A stretch of DNA of 64,000 nucleotides from an uncultured Lachnospiraceae bacterium (GTDB lineage Bacteria > Bacillota > Clostridia > Lachnospirales > Lachnospiraceae). The notes under the pieces are model-generated. The model did not search any database and was not told where the DNA came from. It was given only the letters and a program-made list of their open reading frames with translations. The stretch's first letter is position 1. The number at the start of each line of letters is the position of its first letter. Location of the stretch: the NCBI GenBank assembly GCA_910588655.1, contig CAJUPJ010000004.1, positions 81,402 through 145,401 on the forward strand, in the 5' to 3' direction. Made by a program: the position numbers and the translations under genes. Positions 1-8,801 of this stretch are shown here, piece by piece.

Positions 1-281
1 TCTTATAAAAACTGCCATATCTTTCCGACAAATGGTATTATAGCAGGAGCATTAAAAAAAAGCAAGCATTTTTTTATAAAAAATTAACTTTTTTCAAAAT
101 TATATCACTAAAAAGACATAATTATACATATTTTTTAGCAATATACTTCCTTTTACTTTAGCAAAATATCTTAACAGTTATATATTTATTCCATAGTATT
201 CCACTGAACAATATAAAATAATTATATTCTATATATATTTAATTCCAGCATACAATTTCAACAAATATTACATACTTAATA
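1..281. other. AT-rich stretch without a recognisable gene
   Basis: This stretch is very AT-rich and has stops in all frames at short intervals. I see no coding region, RNA gene or clear hairpin in it. It precedes the putative promoter of the sigma-factor gene and may simply be upstream regulatory or spacer DNA. Confidence 0.6.
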
Positions 282-309
282 TTGTAAAATTATACAACAA
301 TGGTATAAT
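282..309 (+). promoter_or_regulatory. Putative promoter of the ECF sigma gene
   Basis: A TTGTAA element (282-287) lies 16 bases before a perfect TATAAT (304-309), about 80 bases ahead of the sigma-factor start. In such AT-rich DNA a chance match is possible. ECF genes are often autoregulated from a different promoter class, which I could not identify. Confidence 0.4.
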
Positions 310-389
310 GCAGTATAACAAGGTATGAATAATGTACTTGGAACTATTATATCCTAAAATATATTTACAAATACAAAAAGAAGGTTAAA

Positions 390-914
390 ATGGTATTACA
401 AAGAAAAAACTACAGGCCAGACACCAGCATGTTTGAATCCTGTTATAATAAATATAAAAATTACATGTATTCAATAGCATATGAAAAACTACAAGATATA
501 CATATTGCAGAGGATGCAGTACAAACTTCTTTTGAAAAATTAGCAAAGGTATTTTCAAAAGTAGATAATATAAACTCAGAATATACAAAAAATTTAATAA
601 AAATTATTACTATTAATACATGTAAAGATATGTTGCGTAAAAAAAGCAAAAGCCTGGAAACCGTTCCACTTGAAACAGCAGGAAAAGAATTATATATTAA
701 TGATGATTATAGTGGTTTATCAGATATAAGCCATTGCATCCACAGTCTTCCAAAGAAATATAAAGATGTACTTATTTTAAAATATGTTTATGGGTTTACT
801 TCAAAAGAAACAGCCAGAATACTATCAATAAAAGAAAGCACCGTACGTTCAAATATAAGAAGGGGAAAAGTTCTGCTGGAACAGAAACTTAAAGAAAATG
901 GCATTAATATATAA
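390..914 (+). CDS. RNA polymerase ECF-type sigma-70 family sigma factor
   Basis: This 174-residue cytoplasmic protein has the two-domain layout of extracytoplasmic-function sigma factors. A sigma-2 region occupies about residues 17-83, including AEDAVQTSFEKL. A sigma-4 helix-turn-helix occupies about 115-165, with LPKKYKDVLILKYVYGFTSK followed by the ETARILSIKESTVRSNIRRG helices. An AAGG-containing Shine-Dalgarno sequence lies just before the ATG. The next gene, 57 bases downstream, encodes a one-pass membrane protein of the anti-sigma type, the usual partner. The two probably sense an envelope or extracellular signal and may control the secreted genes that follow; that regulon is inference. 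Codon use is strongly A/T-ending. Confidence 0.9.
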   Translation: MVLQRKNYRPDTSMFESCYNKYKNYMYSIAYEKLQDIHIAEDAVQTSFEKLAKVFSKVDNINSEYTKNLIKIITINTCKDMLRKKSKSLETVPLETAGKELYINDDYSGLSDISHCIHSLPKKYKDVLILKYVYGFTSKETARILSIKESTVRSNIRRGKVLLEQKLKENGINI

Positions 915-971
915 ACCTGTATAATAAAACATATTACAAAATAACAGCATTACAAAAGGTGGTGGCATAAT

Positions 972-1588
972 ATGGATGATGAAAAATTAAAGTTAATTCT
1001 TAATAATTATTGCCAGGAAACAGCTAAAACTTGTGAAAAAGAAGAAAATGTAAAACCAGGGCATATATTTAGCAAGGATTTTGAAAATAAAATGAACAGA
1101 CTTATTAAAAAAGAAATTTATTATGCCAGGCATACTAAAACAGCACCATTCATTAAGACTGCCTCTATTATCCTCTTTGTAATTATATCATTAATAACTG
1201 CTGGTTATGTAAGTGCTGCAATTACAGGTTTTAATCCATGGAATTTTATTATAAGCATAACCAAAGACGAAGGCTATATAAAAATCAAAAAAATATATGC
1301 AACAAAGAAACAACTGCTAGTAAATTCCAAAAAAGAAAATATAAGCTTCTGCCAGATATCCCGGAAGGATTTGAAATAGAAACAAATTCAAGCACCAACG
1401 GTGACATAATGGTTATATGGTCAAACGAAAATGCAAAATTTGATTTAATATCATGGAAAGTTGAAAACGAAGAAAATGGTATAAAAGCTATATCATGGCA
1501 TGATACAGACTATGATAATGAAATTTTATCCAATACACTTAAAAAAGACGAATTGGCAAAAATTGCCGAAAGTCTTTATAATAAATAA
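972..1588 (+). pseudogene. Anti-sigma-like membrane protein (DUF4367-type), frameshifted
   Basis: The first reading frame (972-1379) encodes a charged cytoplasmic N-terminus of about 60 residues and one membrane segment at about 62-85 (IILFVIISLITAGYVSA). It then runs into unrelated residues and a stop. The frame ending at 1588 carries the expected extracellular part, starting YKLLPDIPEGFEIETNS, as in DUF4367-type domains beside sigma factors. Adding one A to the six-A run near 1329-1334 joins them into a protein of about 205 residues without internal stops. It therefore looks like a single gene with a one-base deletion, a sequencing error, or a slippage-controlled product. The family name comes from motif memory and is moderately sure. 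A GGTGG Shine-Dalgarno precedes the ATG. Confidence 0.65.
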
Positions 1589-1621
1589 ACACATGATATT
1601 TCTTTTACTGGAAATAAAAAA

Positions 1622-1647
1622 TTGCAAAAACTTAAAAATTTTTGCAA
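1622..1647 (+). terminator. Hairpin after the sigma/anti-sigma pair
   Basis: A nine-base arm TTGCAAAAA pairs with TTTTTGCAA across a short loop, 34 bases after the anti-sigma stop. The stem is A/T-rich with few G:C pairs and lacks a clean downstream T-run, so it would be a weak terminator. The same TTGCAAAAA motif recurs at 1706. Confidence 0.4.
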
Positions 1648-1697
1648 CAAAATCTGCTTTTTATACGTAATTTATATAAAAGGATGTGAAAAAACAG

Positions 1698-1927
1698 ATG
1701 TTTAGTTGCAAAAATTTTCTATAACAATGCTATCTGCTGCACTGGTGATATGCAACACACCAGATGTGATATATGCACAGGCAGTCCAGGCACATACCAG
1801 ATTAATATTGCATACAGCATACAACCTGCCATCAAAAGGAAAATACCGCATTAAGTGCAATGCAAAAGTACAAGATAAAGATAAAACAGAAGAAATAACA
1901 TTTTTCTCTGCCGAAAAAACTTATTAA
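1698..1927 (+). pseudogene. Small secreted protein, frameshifted near its start
   Basis: An AGGATGTG Shine-Dalgarno-like sequence precedes the ATG at 1698, but that frame stops after eight codons. Adding one A to the five-A run at 1710-1714 opens a 76-residue frame beginning MFSCKKFSITMLSAALVIC. It has a typical signal peptide (positive start, hydrophobic core, IYAQA cleavage-like site). The mature part is about 50 residues with no recognised domain. Alternatively translation starts at the TTG at 1706, giving 73 residues in the intact frame. It sits between the sigma/anti-sigma pair and the subtilase and may belong to the same regulon. I do not recognise a family. Confidence 0.5.
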
Positions 1928-2084
1928 TGATTTGCGATAATATGAGTAGGAACAGAGCACCTATAACAGATATAATGACTTTTGGGGACAGCCAGTAAAC
2001 TGATATAAATGCTCTATATATAATTTAACATAAAAATGTGTACAATTTAAGAACTTATAACAAAGACCAAAGGAGGATAAATAC

Positions 2085-4105
2085 ATGGGAAATAACTTAA
2101 AAAGAGCCTGGTTCTTGTCACTGCTTTTTCTATAGCTATATCTGGAGGCTCTATACCACAGATAAAAGCCAGGGCATCTGTCAAAAATACAGACATAAAT
2201 ACTACGAAACAATACATTATAATAGCTGGTTCACAATACACATACAATGCAGTTATGTCAGAATATAATGATGAAATACAAGATACTGGTGATACACCTA
2301 TACTTGCAGAAAAATCAATAATGATAGCAGATTTAACAGAAGAAGAAGCAAGACAGCTAGCATGTGAAGAAGGCATTATATGTGTTGAAGAAGATTTTGA
2401 AGTAGAAGGATGTTCTGAAAATGAAACAAACACATTACCTGATAATATTCCAGAACAGTGGAATTTAGATGTAATAAATGCAGACAACCAGCAATATAAA
2501 CTTGGTAATGACACTGTAAAAATTGCTATAATGGATTCTGGAATAACAATAGATTCCCAATATTCTGTAGAAGAAAGAATTAATTTTGTTCCTGGTGATG
2601 ACGGCTTAGAACCACTTTATGACGACTTGTCTGGACATGGAACATCCATAGCAAGTATAACAGGTTCAAAAGATGACGGCGAAAAATTAACAGGGATTAA
2701 TCCTAATGCAGAACTTTATTCATTAAAAGTACTTGATATTGATAAAAAGGGTACTGCAAGCAGAGTAATTGAAGGAATATATTGGTGTATTAATAACGGA
2801 ATAGACATTATTAATATGAGTTTTGGTACTTTAAATAATTCCAAAGCCCTGGAAATGGCTATACAAGATGCACAAAAAGCTGGAATATTAATGGTTTCCG
2901 CTGCTGGTAATGGAACTGATATTGAATATCCTGCTAAATATGATGAAGTAATCGCTGTAGGTTCATTAAACACTGAAGGGTTAAAAAGTGAAAAAAGTTC
3001 ATCTGGCAACGAGATGGAATTAGTTGCTCCAGGAGAATATATTCCAGCACTGGACTGGCTTGGAAATCCAATACTTGTTGATGGAACAAGTGTTGCAGCA
3101 GCACAAGTTACTGGTATAGCATCTGTATTATGGTCATTAGATAAAAATATGAGTTCCGGTTTTATACGTAACTTATTAACAGCCAGTGCAAATGAAACAG
3201 GTAACACATCAGATTACGGAAATGGCATTATAGATTTAGATTATGCACTATCTATATATGATGATTATAAAAACTTATACAGCTCTGATGAAAATATAAG
3301 TAATATTAATTTATTTGATAACAAAAATGAAGTACCTGTATATGATGAAAGTATAATAGAAGCAAGCTGGAGTATTAATAATCATAAAGATGCAATAGAC
3401 AATAATGGTTTATCTGCGGAAGCAGCAAGAATTATAAAACTTGGTGTTGCCTTTCCTGACAATTACAAATTTGGATTAGACCAGCAAAATAAAACAGGTC
3501 CATTCCATGGTTTCAGAAACTATGTGGCAAATTATGTATATCTTGCTAAAATTGCAAGAAAGTGTTATACAAGCGGCATGTCTGAAGCATTGAAAGTCCC
3601 ATATCCTATCAGTACATCGGGAAGTGGCAACCTGGCAACAGCCGCAAAAAAAGCACAATCAGACATGCTGGAATATCTCAATATGGTTAATACTAATCCT
3701 ATATGGAGAAGCTTACTTAATGACAAAATCACCCAGGAAAACCAAGGGAGAATACTTATTGGATTTGCTATACATACTGCAATGGACGCATATTCACACC
3801 AGTCTTATAAACCAGATAAAACACATATAAAGGATAGTAACAAGCGTGATGATGATGAATTTGTACCACTAAGATATGATACTGCAAAAGCTGTTGCTTC
3901 CAGTATTATAAATCCATGGCATAATACACATACATTTAACGCTATGCAATTTAAACAAGATAAAATACATACTAAAGGTGCTTTCTATTTACGAAACTTC
4001 TCTACAAGAGTAAAAAATACAGACCCTTCTACATGGTCAAGTAACAGCACATGGTTTAATGATAGGACTGTAGATGAAGATGATAGTAATATAAATGAAA
4101 ATTAA
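2085..4105 (+). CDS. Secreted subtilisin-like (S8) serine protease with C-terminal phospholipase-C-like domain; 5' frameshift
   Basis: The ATG at 2085 has a strong AGGAGG Shine-Dalgarno, but its frame stops after 16 codons. One extra A in the run at 2099-2103 restores MGNNLKKSLVLVTAFSIAIS, a classic signal peptide, in frame with the long ORF (internal ATG 2255). Full length would be about 673 residues. Counting from the 2255 Met, an I9-like propeptide is followed by a catalytic triad: Asp94 in AIMDSG, His128 in GHGTSIA, Ser279 in DGTSVAA, with oxyanion Asn219 in AAGNG. The segment from about 385 to 600 is all-helical with H507-xxx-D511-xxx-H515 (HTAMDAYSH), as in zinc-dependent phospholipase-C-type folds. 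This second assignment is tentative. Without the frame repair, translation from 2255 would give a protease lacking its export signal. Confidence 0.8.
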
Positions 4106-4142
4106 TATAAAATAATCATAATACAAGATTTTATAAAATCTT

Positions 4143-4166
4143 CTCCCCATATTTAAATATGGGGAG
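4143..4166. terminator. Perfect 24-base palindrome after the protease gene
   Basis: The palindrome has half-site CTCCCCATATTT and lies 37 bases after the protease stop. It is followed by GAAACTTTATCTT rather than a T-run. It may be a terminator or, because it is a perfect dyad, a regulator site for the next gene. A hairpin in the same position follows each of the next two genes. Confidence 0.5.
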
Positions 4167-4208
4167 GAAACTTTATCTTAATTTAAAAAGAAAGGGAATA
4201 ATTATCTT

Positions 4209-5222
4209 ATGGAAAAACTAAAAACGATTATTAAAAAATTACTAATTATAACACTATATTTCTGCCTTACTTCTAATACAGCCCTTGCAAATACTTATAA
4301 AGAAACAAACAAAGAATTGTTTTTCCGTTCTGGCAACGGGCAAAGATACAATATATATAATACTTTCTATGATAAAAACAATAAATTATATTCGCTGTAT
4401 TGGTACAATGATAATAATTATTTAGTTTCATGGAACGAGAAAAAATATATTCTCAAAAAAATTAAAACTCCAAAAAATATATTAAACGAAATTACCAAAT
4501 ACCATCCAACTCTTTATTATAATTGTGTTATGCCTAATGGAAATGTGGGAATCCATTATACTATCCGTTTATCTGATAAAAAAACCAAAAAACTATTTGT
4601 AATAATTTCCCCTGATGGAAAGCTAGTTTCAAAAATGAATTTAGGAAAGATATTTAAAATTACAAACAATGAAAATGTATATTATAAAATACATAATTAT
4701 AAAAATAACCGTATATTCGTACAGTTTAGCATAAACAGTTACACTGAAAATGAAATAAAGTTTGCAGGTGTAATTGATTACAAAAAGAAGAAATTACTTT
4801 GGAAACGCAAGGTTTCAGAGAATGAAGGTTTTTGTGGGGGTTATTCATATGATTTTGGCAATATTGCAAAAAACAAATATATGATTGGCTTTAATAAAAA
4901 CAAAGATAAATTTGTAATATCAGGCATTAAAAACGGAAAAATTCTCCAAGAACTTTATTTAGATGCAAAAAAAGAAAATATAGTTTCATATGAATACAAA
5001 AATAATTATATTTATATTGTAAAAAAAGACGGGGTTTACAAATTAAAATGGAATGAAGATAAAATGGTCAAATTAATAGATTTACAAGACCACTGGATTA
5101 ATAAAGGGCATAATTATGCAACAGATATAACAGTTGTTAATGACAACGAAATTTATATAACTGGTTATGACCCAGGGGAAAATGAAAAATCTATTTTATT
5201 CAGTTTTAAAAAGAATTTTTAA
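4209..5222 (+). CDS. Secreted protein of unknown function, paralog 1
   Basis: This 337-residue protein has a clear signal peptide: MEKLKTIIKKLLIITL, a hydrophobic stretch, then TALANT. The mature part is rich in Lys, Asn and Tyr. It shows recurrent short strand-like units such as KNNYIYIVKKDGVYKLKW and DNEIYITGY, which suggests a beta-propeller-like fold; this is inference. I recognise no catalytic motif or named family. It is followed by a paralog of 349 residues. The 5' leader, signal peptide and last 65 residues are nearly identical between the two, while the middle has diverged. The Shine-Dalgarno is AAGGGAAT, about 10 bases from the ATG. Both may be delivered with the upstream protease. 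Confidence 0.85.
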   Translation: MEKLKTIIKKLLIITLYFCLTSNTALANTYKETNKELFFRSGNGQRYNIYNTFYDKNNKLYSLYWYNDNNYLVSWNEKKYILKKIKTPKNILNEITKYHPTLYYNCVMPNGNVGIHYTIRLSDKKTKKLFVIISPDGKLVSKMNLGKIFKITNNENVYYKIHNYKNNRIFVQFSINSYTENEIKFAGVIDYKKKKLLWKRKVSENEGFCGGYSYDFGNIAKNKYMIGFNKNKDKFVISGIKNGKILQELYLDAKKENIVSYEYKNNYIYIVKKDGVYKLKWNEDKMVKLIDLQDHWINKGHNYATDITVVNDNEIYITGYDPGENEKSILFSFKKNF

Positions 5223-5240
5223 AATAGAATTTATAGGGAA

Positions 5241-5265
5241 ATCTCTATAGCATGGCTATAGAGAT
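5241..5265 (+). terminator. Hairpin between the two secreted paralogs
   Basis: An 11-base perfect inverted repeat (ATCTCTATAGC, loop ATG, GCTATAGAGAT) follows the stop of the first paralog by 18 bases. It is succeeded by ATTACTTTATC. It probably stabilises or terminates the upstream transcript; the T-run is poor. Confidence 0.5.
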
Positions 5266-5308
5266 ATTACTTTATCTTAATTGAATAAATAAAGGGAATA
5301 ATTATCTT

Positions 5309-6358
5309 ATGGAAAAACTAAAAACAATTATTAAAAAATTACTAATTATAACACTATCCTTCTGTCTTACTGCTAATACAGCCCTGGCAAATGCTTATAA
5401 AGAAACCCAGCAAAATGCATTTTTCAGGACACGTGACAATTACAAAAATCATTTATCCCAGACTTTTTATGATAATAAACATAAATTATATTCTCTTCTT
5501 TACTATCAATATGGTGGTCTGCTTTCCTTTTATGATGCACTTTATTTAATAAAATGGAATAAAGATGGTCATAACACCCAGGTATTAAAAGTTCCAAAAA
5601 AGATATCAGATGAAATATCTAAATACAATGCTGACACCAGTATTGACAACCCTATTACATCTAATGGAAATATATGGATGACATATTCATACAAAGATGA
5701 CAAAAGTAATAACTGGAAAAATTTTTTTATTAGAATTTCACCTAAAGGAAAATTATTATCAAGAATAAACATAAAAAAAATATTTGGCATTCCCAAAAAA
5801 CAACATATCTATTATAACATACACCAGTACAAAAAGAACAAAGCATTTGTACAAATCCATATAGATAAGCTTAATCGAAAAGACATATATATGGCAGGGG
5901 TAATTGATTATAAAAAAAATAAACTGGTCTGGAAACGCAAAGTATCAGATAATGAAGGGTTTTTTAAAAATTATTCTTCATATGGCTACGGAATTATTGC
6001 TAAAAATAAATATATGGCTGGTTTTAACGAAGCACGCAATAAGTTTGTAATATCAAATATAAGAAATGGCAAAGTATTAAAAGAATTTGATTTAAATCCA
6101 GAAGAAGAAAATATAGTCTCATATGAATACAAAAATAATGCTATTTATATTGCAAAAAAAGATGGGGTTTACAAATTAAAATGGAACGAAGATAAAATGG
6201 ATAAATTAATAGATTTACAAAACCACTGGCTCAGCAAGAGACATAATTATGCCTGTGATATAACAGTTGTTAATGATAATGAAATTTACATAACAGGTTT
6301 TGACCCCTTTAGTGAAAATGAAGATACTATTTTATTCAGTTTTAAAAAGAATGTTTAA
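5309..6358 (+). CDS. Secreted protein of unknown function, paralog 2
   Basis: This 349-residue paralog of the preceding gene starts with nearly the same signal peptide (MEKLKTIIKKLLIITLSFCL, then TALANA). It ends in the same DITVVNDNEIYITGF...ILFSFKKN pattern. Between about residues 35 and 200 the similarity drops, leaving anchors such as GVIDYKKNKLVWKRKVSDNE. The leader with TTTATCTTAATT and AAAGGGAATAATTATCTT is repeated from the first copy. The gene therefore arose by tandem duplication including its leader, followed by divergence or recombination in the middle. Export to the surface is likely; function is unknown. Confidence 0.85.
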   Translation: MEKLKTIIKKLLIITLSFCLTANTALANAYKETQQNAFFRTRDNYKNHLSQTFYDNKHKLYSLLYYQYGGLLSFYDALYLIKWNKDGHNTQVLKVPKKISDEISKYNADTSIDNPITSNGNIWMTYSYKDDKSNNWKNFFIRISPKGKLLSRINIKKIFGIPKKQHIYYNIHQYKKNKAFVQIHIDKLNRKDIYMAGVIDYKKNKLVWKRKVSDNEGFFKNYSSYGYGIIAKNKYMAGFNEARNKFVISNIRNGKVLKEFDLNPEEENIVSYEYKNNAIYIAKKDGVYKLKWNEDKMDKLIDLQNHWLSKRHNYACDITVVNDNEIYITGFDPFSENEDTILFSFKKNV

Positions 6359-6377
6359 AGTAGAATTTATTTTAAAA

Positions 6378-6400
6378 TCCCTATAGCCTTGCTATAGGGA
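6378..6400. terminator. Hairpin terminator between convergent genes
   Basis: A ten-base perfect stem (TCCCTATAGC / GCTATAGGGA, three-base loop) lies between the second secreted paralog and the converging DUF3784 gene. The minus-strand side is followed by TTTTAAAATAAA. It can serve both directions and resembles the hairpin at 5241. Confidence 0.6.
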
Positions 6401-6408
6401 CTATACAT

Positions 6409-6747
6409 TTACTCCTGTTTCTTGCATATTGTATGGCTTAAAATAATTATTACCAGGCAGTCAGCGGCGATTATTCCCAGTGCTGCCATTGCAAAGCCTG
6501 CTGGCAGTTTTTCTTCAAATAATCCCATAAAAAGGATTAATGCTGCTATAACTGCCATTCCTGCCCCTGTTGTCCTACATAGCTTCTTTTCGTTATATCT
6601 TGCTTTTTCCTGGGAGGATGCCATATTATATCCAGAGATAAACCAGCTTCCGCGCCCTGAAAGCAGCATTACTGAAATTATTGTAAATATAATAAACCCC
6701 ACCCATATTACCCAGTCTGGCCCATTTGAAATATCTGATAATTTCAT
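6409..6747 (-). CDS. DUF3784 family small membrane protein
   Basis: The 112-residue protein has three predicted membrane segments (about 13-32, 58-77, 82-105). Its first half matches the DUF3784 pattern: WVIWVGFIIFTIISVMLLSG followed by ISGYNMASSQEKARYNEKKL. A GGAGGGGG Shine-Dalgarno sits just before the ATG. The family is widespread in Clostridia with no known function. It is a lone gene converging on the secreted-protein island. Confidence 0.75.
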   Translation of the reverse strand: MKLSDISNGPDWVIWVGFIIFTIISVMLLSGRGSWFISGYNMASSQEKARYNEKKLCRTTGAGMAVIAALILFMGLFEEKLPAGFAMAALGIIAADCLVIIILSHTICKKQE

Positions 6748-6817
6748 TATAACCCCCTCCTCTTGTTTTGCCCCAGCCAGTTAAATACCAGAGCTTCTGT
6801 TATTGTTTTACATATAA

Positions 6818-8072
6818 TTATTTAATGACAATCCAGCTTCCATCACGCTTTGAACCAATTCTTTCTATAACTTTCTTCTTCTGTAAAGAGATAAATGCCC
6901 GTTCTATGGTTCTTTTTGTCACTCCTATTTCTGCCGCCAGTTCGTCAGAGGTATATTTCGGATTTTTTACCAACAGAGAAACCACCTTCTTTTCAGTTTT
7001 ATTCAAACCGACATTCAAACCGACATTTTCATTTTTCAACTTATACAAAACTTCTTCATCAAATGGAATTGTACAACGGATATAGTTATCTTCTATTTCA
7101 AAAACTTCTTCTCCATACTTTTTAACAATAGTTGGTATTCCATGTCCTGTGTGTTCAGTTAATCCCATGCTAAGAAAAATCCGCATAAATGTTTTATTTC
7201 TTGGTTTACTAATTCCTTCAAAGAATTGTTTTTTTGTCATACCGCTTGGCAAACCTCCATGAGATAAAATTTCCAAACGGTTGTCAAACATCGAAATCTG
7301 TGGTTCAGTAATAAGTATCTTTTCTTGGTCTGGTTGTTGTATCAGAAATACAGATATTTTCTGATTGAAGTCTATTTTTAATTTTATCATAAGAAGTGAT
7401 AATACATCCATATCCATAATCACTTTGTTCAGAAATCGCCGATTTATCTTTTCCCCTAAATTTTACAAATATTAAGGGGATATTATTTCTATCCGAAAGT
7501 AATTCAGCTAAAAGATTGTAATCACCATTCTGGTTTTTTAAATTTAAGTTTGTTTCAAAAGTTTTATCATCTAAGTGATAATCTTTTTCAATGTAATAAA
7601 TTTTCAATTCTTTAAATGTTAAATCCATCTGGTCTGCCCTCTTTTTTAACATATATTCAGAATCAATGAATTTACTTTCATATCGCATCTGGATTTGTTC
7701 TGGCGTCATTTCCCGGCAAGTTGTTCCAACTCTGACTGTACAACCAACAGATGAAAAACCATATTTTTTCTGACAATAAATATGCTTGTTCCCTCTTGGT
7801 ACATTAACAATAATCAATGTTTTTCCATCTTCAAACCGGATTTCTGAACTCACTTCATCTTGTGGATTTGGTTCAATTTGTATAGTTATAATATCAGACA
7901 TTTTCCTAAATGTTTCATCAATTTTATCAACGCCAGCAATAGTTCCATCATCTTTAACACCAATAACAATCATACCACCAGAAGTATTCAAGAATGAAAC
8001 AATTTCTTTACATATTGCATCAGTATATTTTTCTTTCAGCTCCAACGTTTCAGATTCGACATACTTTTGCAT
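6818..8072 (-). pseudogene. RecG/Schlafen (AlbA_2)-like putative DNA-binding regulator, broken by internal deletion
   Basis: The first fragment (8072 to 7305, 255 residues) holds an AlbA_2 domain: LELKEKYTDAICKEIVSFLN, then GGMIVIGVKDDG. It ends in RPRKDTYY and a stop. The second frame (from about 7423) continues with ITEPQISMFDNRLEILSHGG and ends in a winged helix (TSDELAAEIGVTKRTIERA). Relatives of about 480 residues have a conserved stretch between these parts containing REA.NALVH-type residues. It is absent here, so a deletion of roughly 60 bases with frame loss is inferred from family memory. Neither fragment is likely to work alone. Confidence 0.75.
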
Positions 8073-8120
8073 TTCATATCACCTCAATTACACAATTCCA
8101 TTAAAACAACATTTTTCTCT

Positions 8121-8627
8121 TTAACTGCCAGTAACCATTTCCATTTCAATACATTCCCAGTCCCCGACAGGCATTCTGTATATCTCAGTTTTACCAACAG
8201 GCTTAAAGCCAACAGCTTCATAACAATATCTTGCACTATCATTACCAGCAAATACACCTAATGTAATTTTAGAAGCATGTAAAATATTTTTTGCATAACC
8301 TGTTGCAAGCTGTAACATTTTTTTGCCATTTCCAAGTCCCCTTAAAGCAGGGTCAATTATAACAAACCCAAAACGTACAATGTTGTCGTCTTCATCATAT
8401 GGGTATCTTATACACATATGCCCAGCAAGATTACCATTATCATCAAATGCACTAAGCGGAATAAATCTGTTATTGTTAACCATAGTTGCATAATTCTCAT
8501 TTAAATCATTATCTGAAAGAGGAAACTTGCCTATCCTGTCAGCAGACCACTGGTATAAACTCTTTTCATCTTTAATCCAGCTACATATAATGGCTGAATG
8601 TTCTTTTTGGTATTTTTCTAATTTCAT
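8121..8627 (-). CDS. GNAT family N-acetyltransferase
   Basis: This 168-residue cytoplasmic enzyme has the GNAT fold. Strand beta-4 (NIVRFGFVIIDPALRG) leads into the acetyl-CoA pyrophosphate loop RGLGNGKK at about residue 96-103. The C-terminal NDSARYCYEAVGFKPVG motif follows. A GAAGG Shine-Dalgarno lies three bases before the ATG. The substrate cannot be read from sequence. The neighbours are a broken regulator gene and, in the divergent direction, an aminotransferase, and neither suggests a substrate. Confidence 0.88.
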   Translation of the reverse strand: MKLEKYQKEHSAIICSWIKDEKSLYQWSADRIGKFPLSDNDLNENYATMVNNNRFIPLSAFDDNGNLAGHMCIRYPYDEDDNIVRFGFVIIDPALRGLGNGKKMLQLATGYAKNILHASKITLGVFAGNDSARYCYEAVGFKPVGKTEIYRMPVGDWECIEMEMVTGS

Positions 8628-8741
8628 ATGCCTTCTATCCCTTATTCTATATACTATTTTAATTATATATCTGCCTTATGTATCTTGCAATATACAATTT
8701 ATATTTATATAAAAAATTTATCCAGATTTTACAATTTTTTC

Positions 8742-8769
8742 TTGATATCATCACAAAGAGTGCTATACT
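8742..8769 (+). promoter_or_regulatory. Putative sigma-A promoter of the aminotransferase gene
   Basis: TTGATA (8742-8747) and TATACT (8764-8769) are separated by 16 bases and lie 33 bases ahead of the ATG at 8802. A GGAAGGAG Shine-Dalgarno lies between them and the start. Confidence 0.6.
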
Positions 8770-8801
8770 TAGAGCAAAACTATTGGAAGGAGTTACTTTA
8801 A

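Noticed and set aside
1320..1345. Programmed -1 ribosomal frameshift in the anti-sigma-like gene
   Set aside because: The run reads C AAA AAA G in the zero frame, not a strong A AAA AAG heptamer, and no stimulatory stem or upstream Shine-Dalgarno is evident. A missing A explains it more simply.
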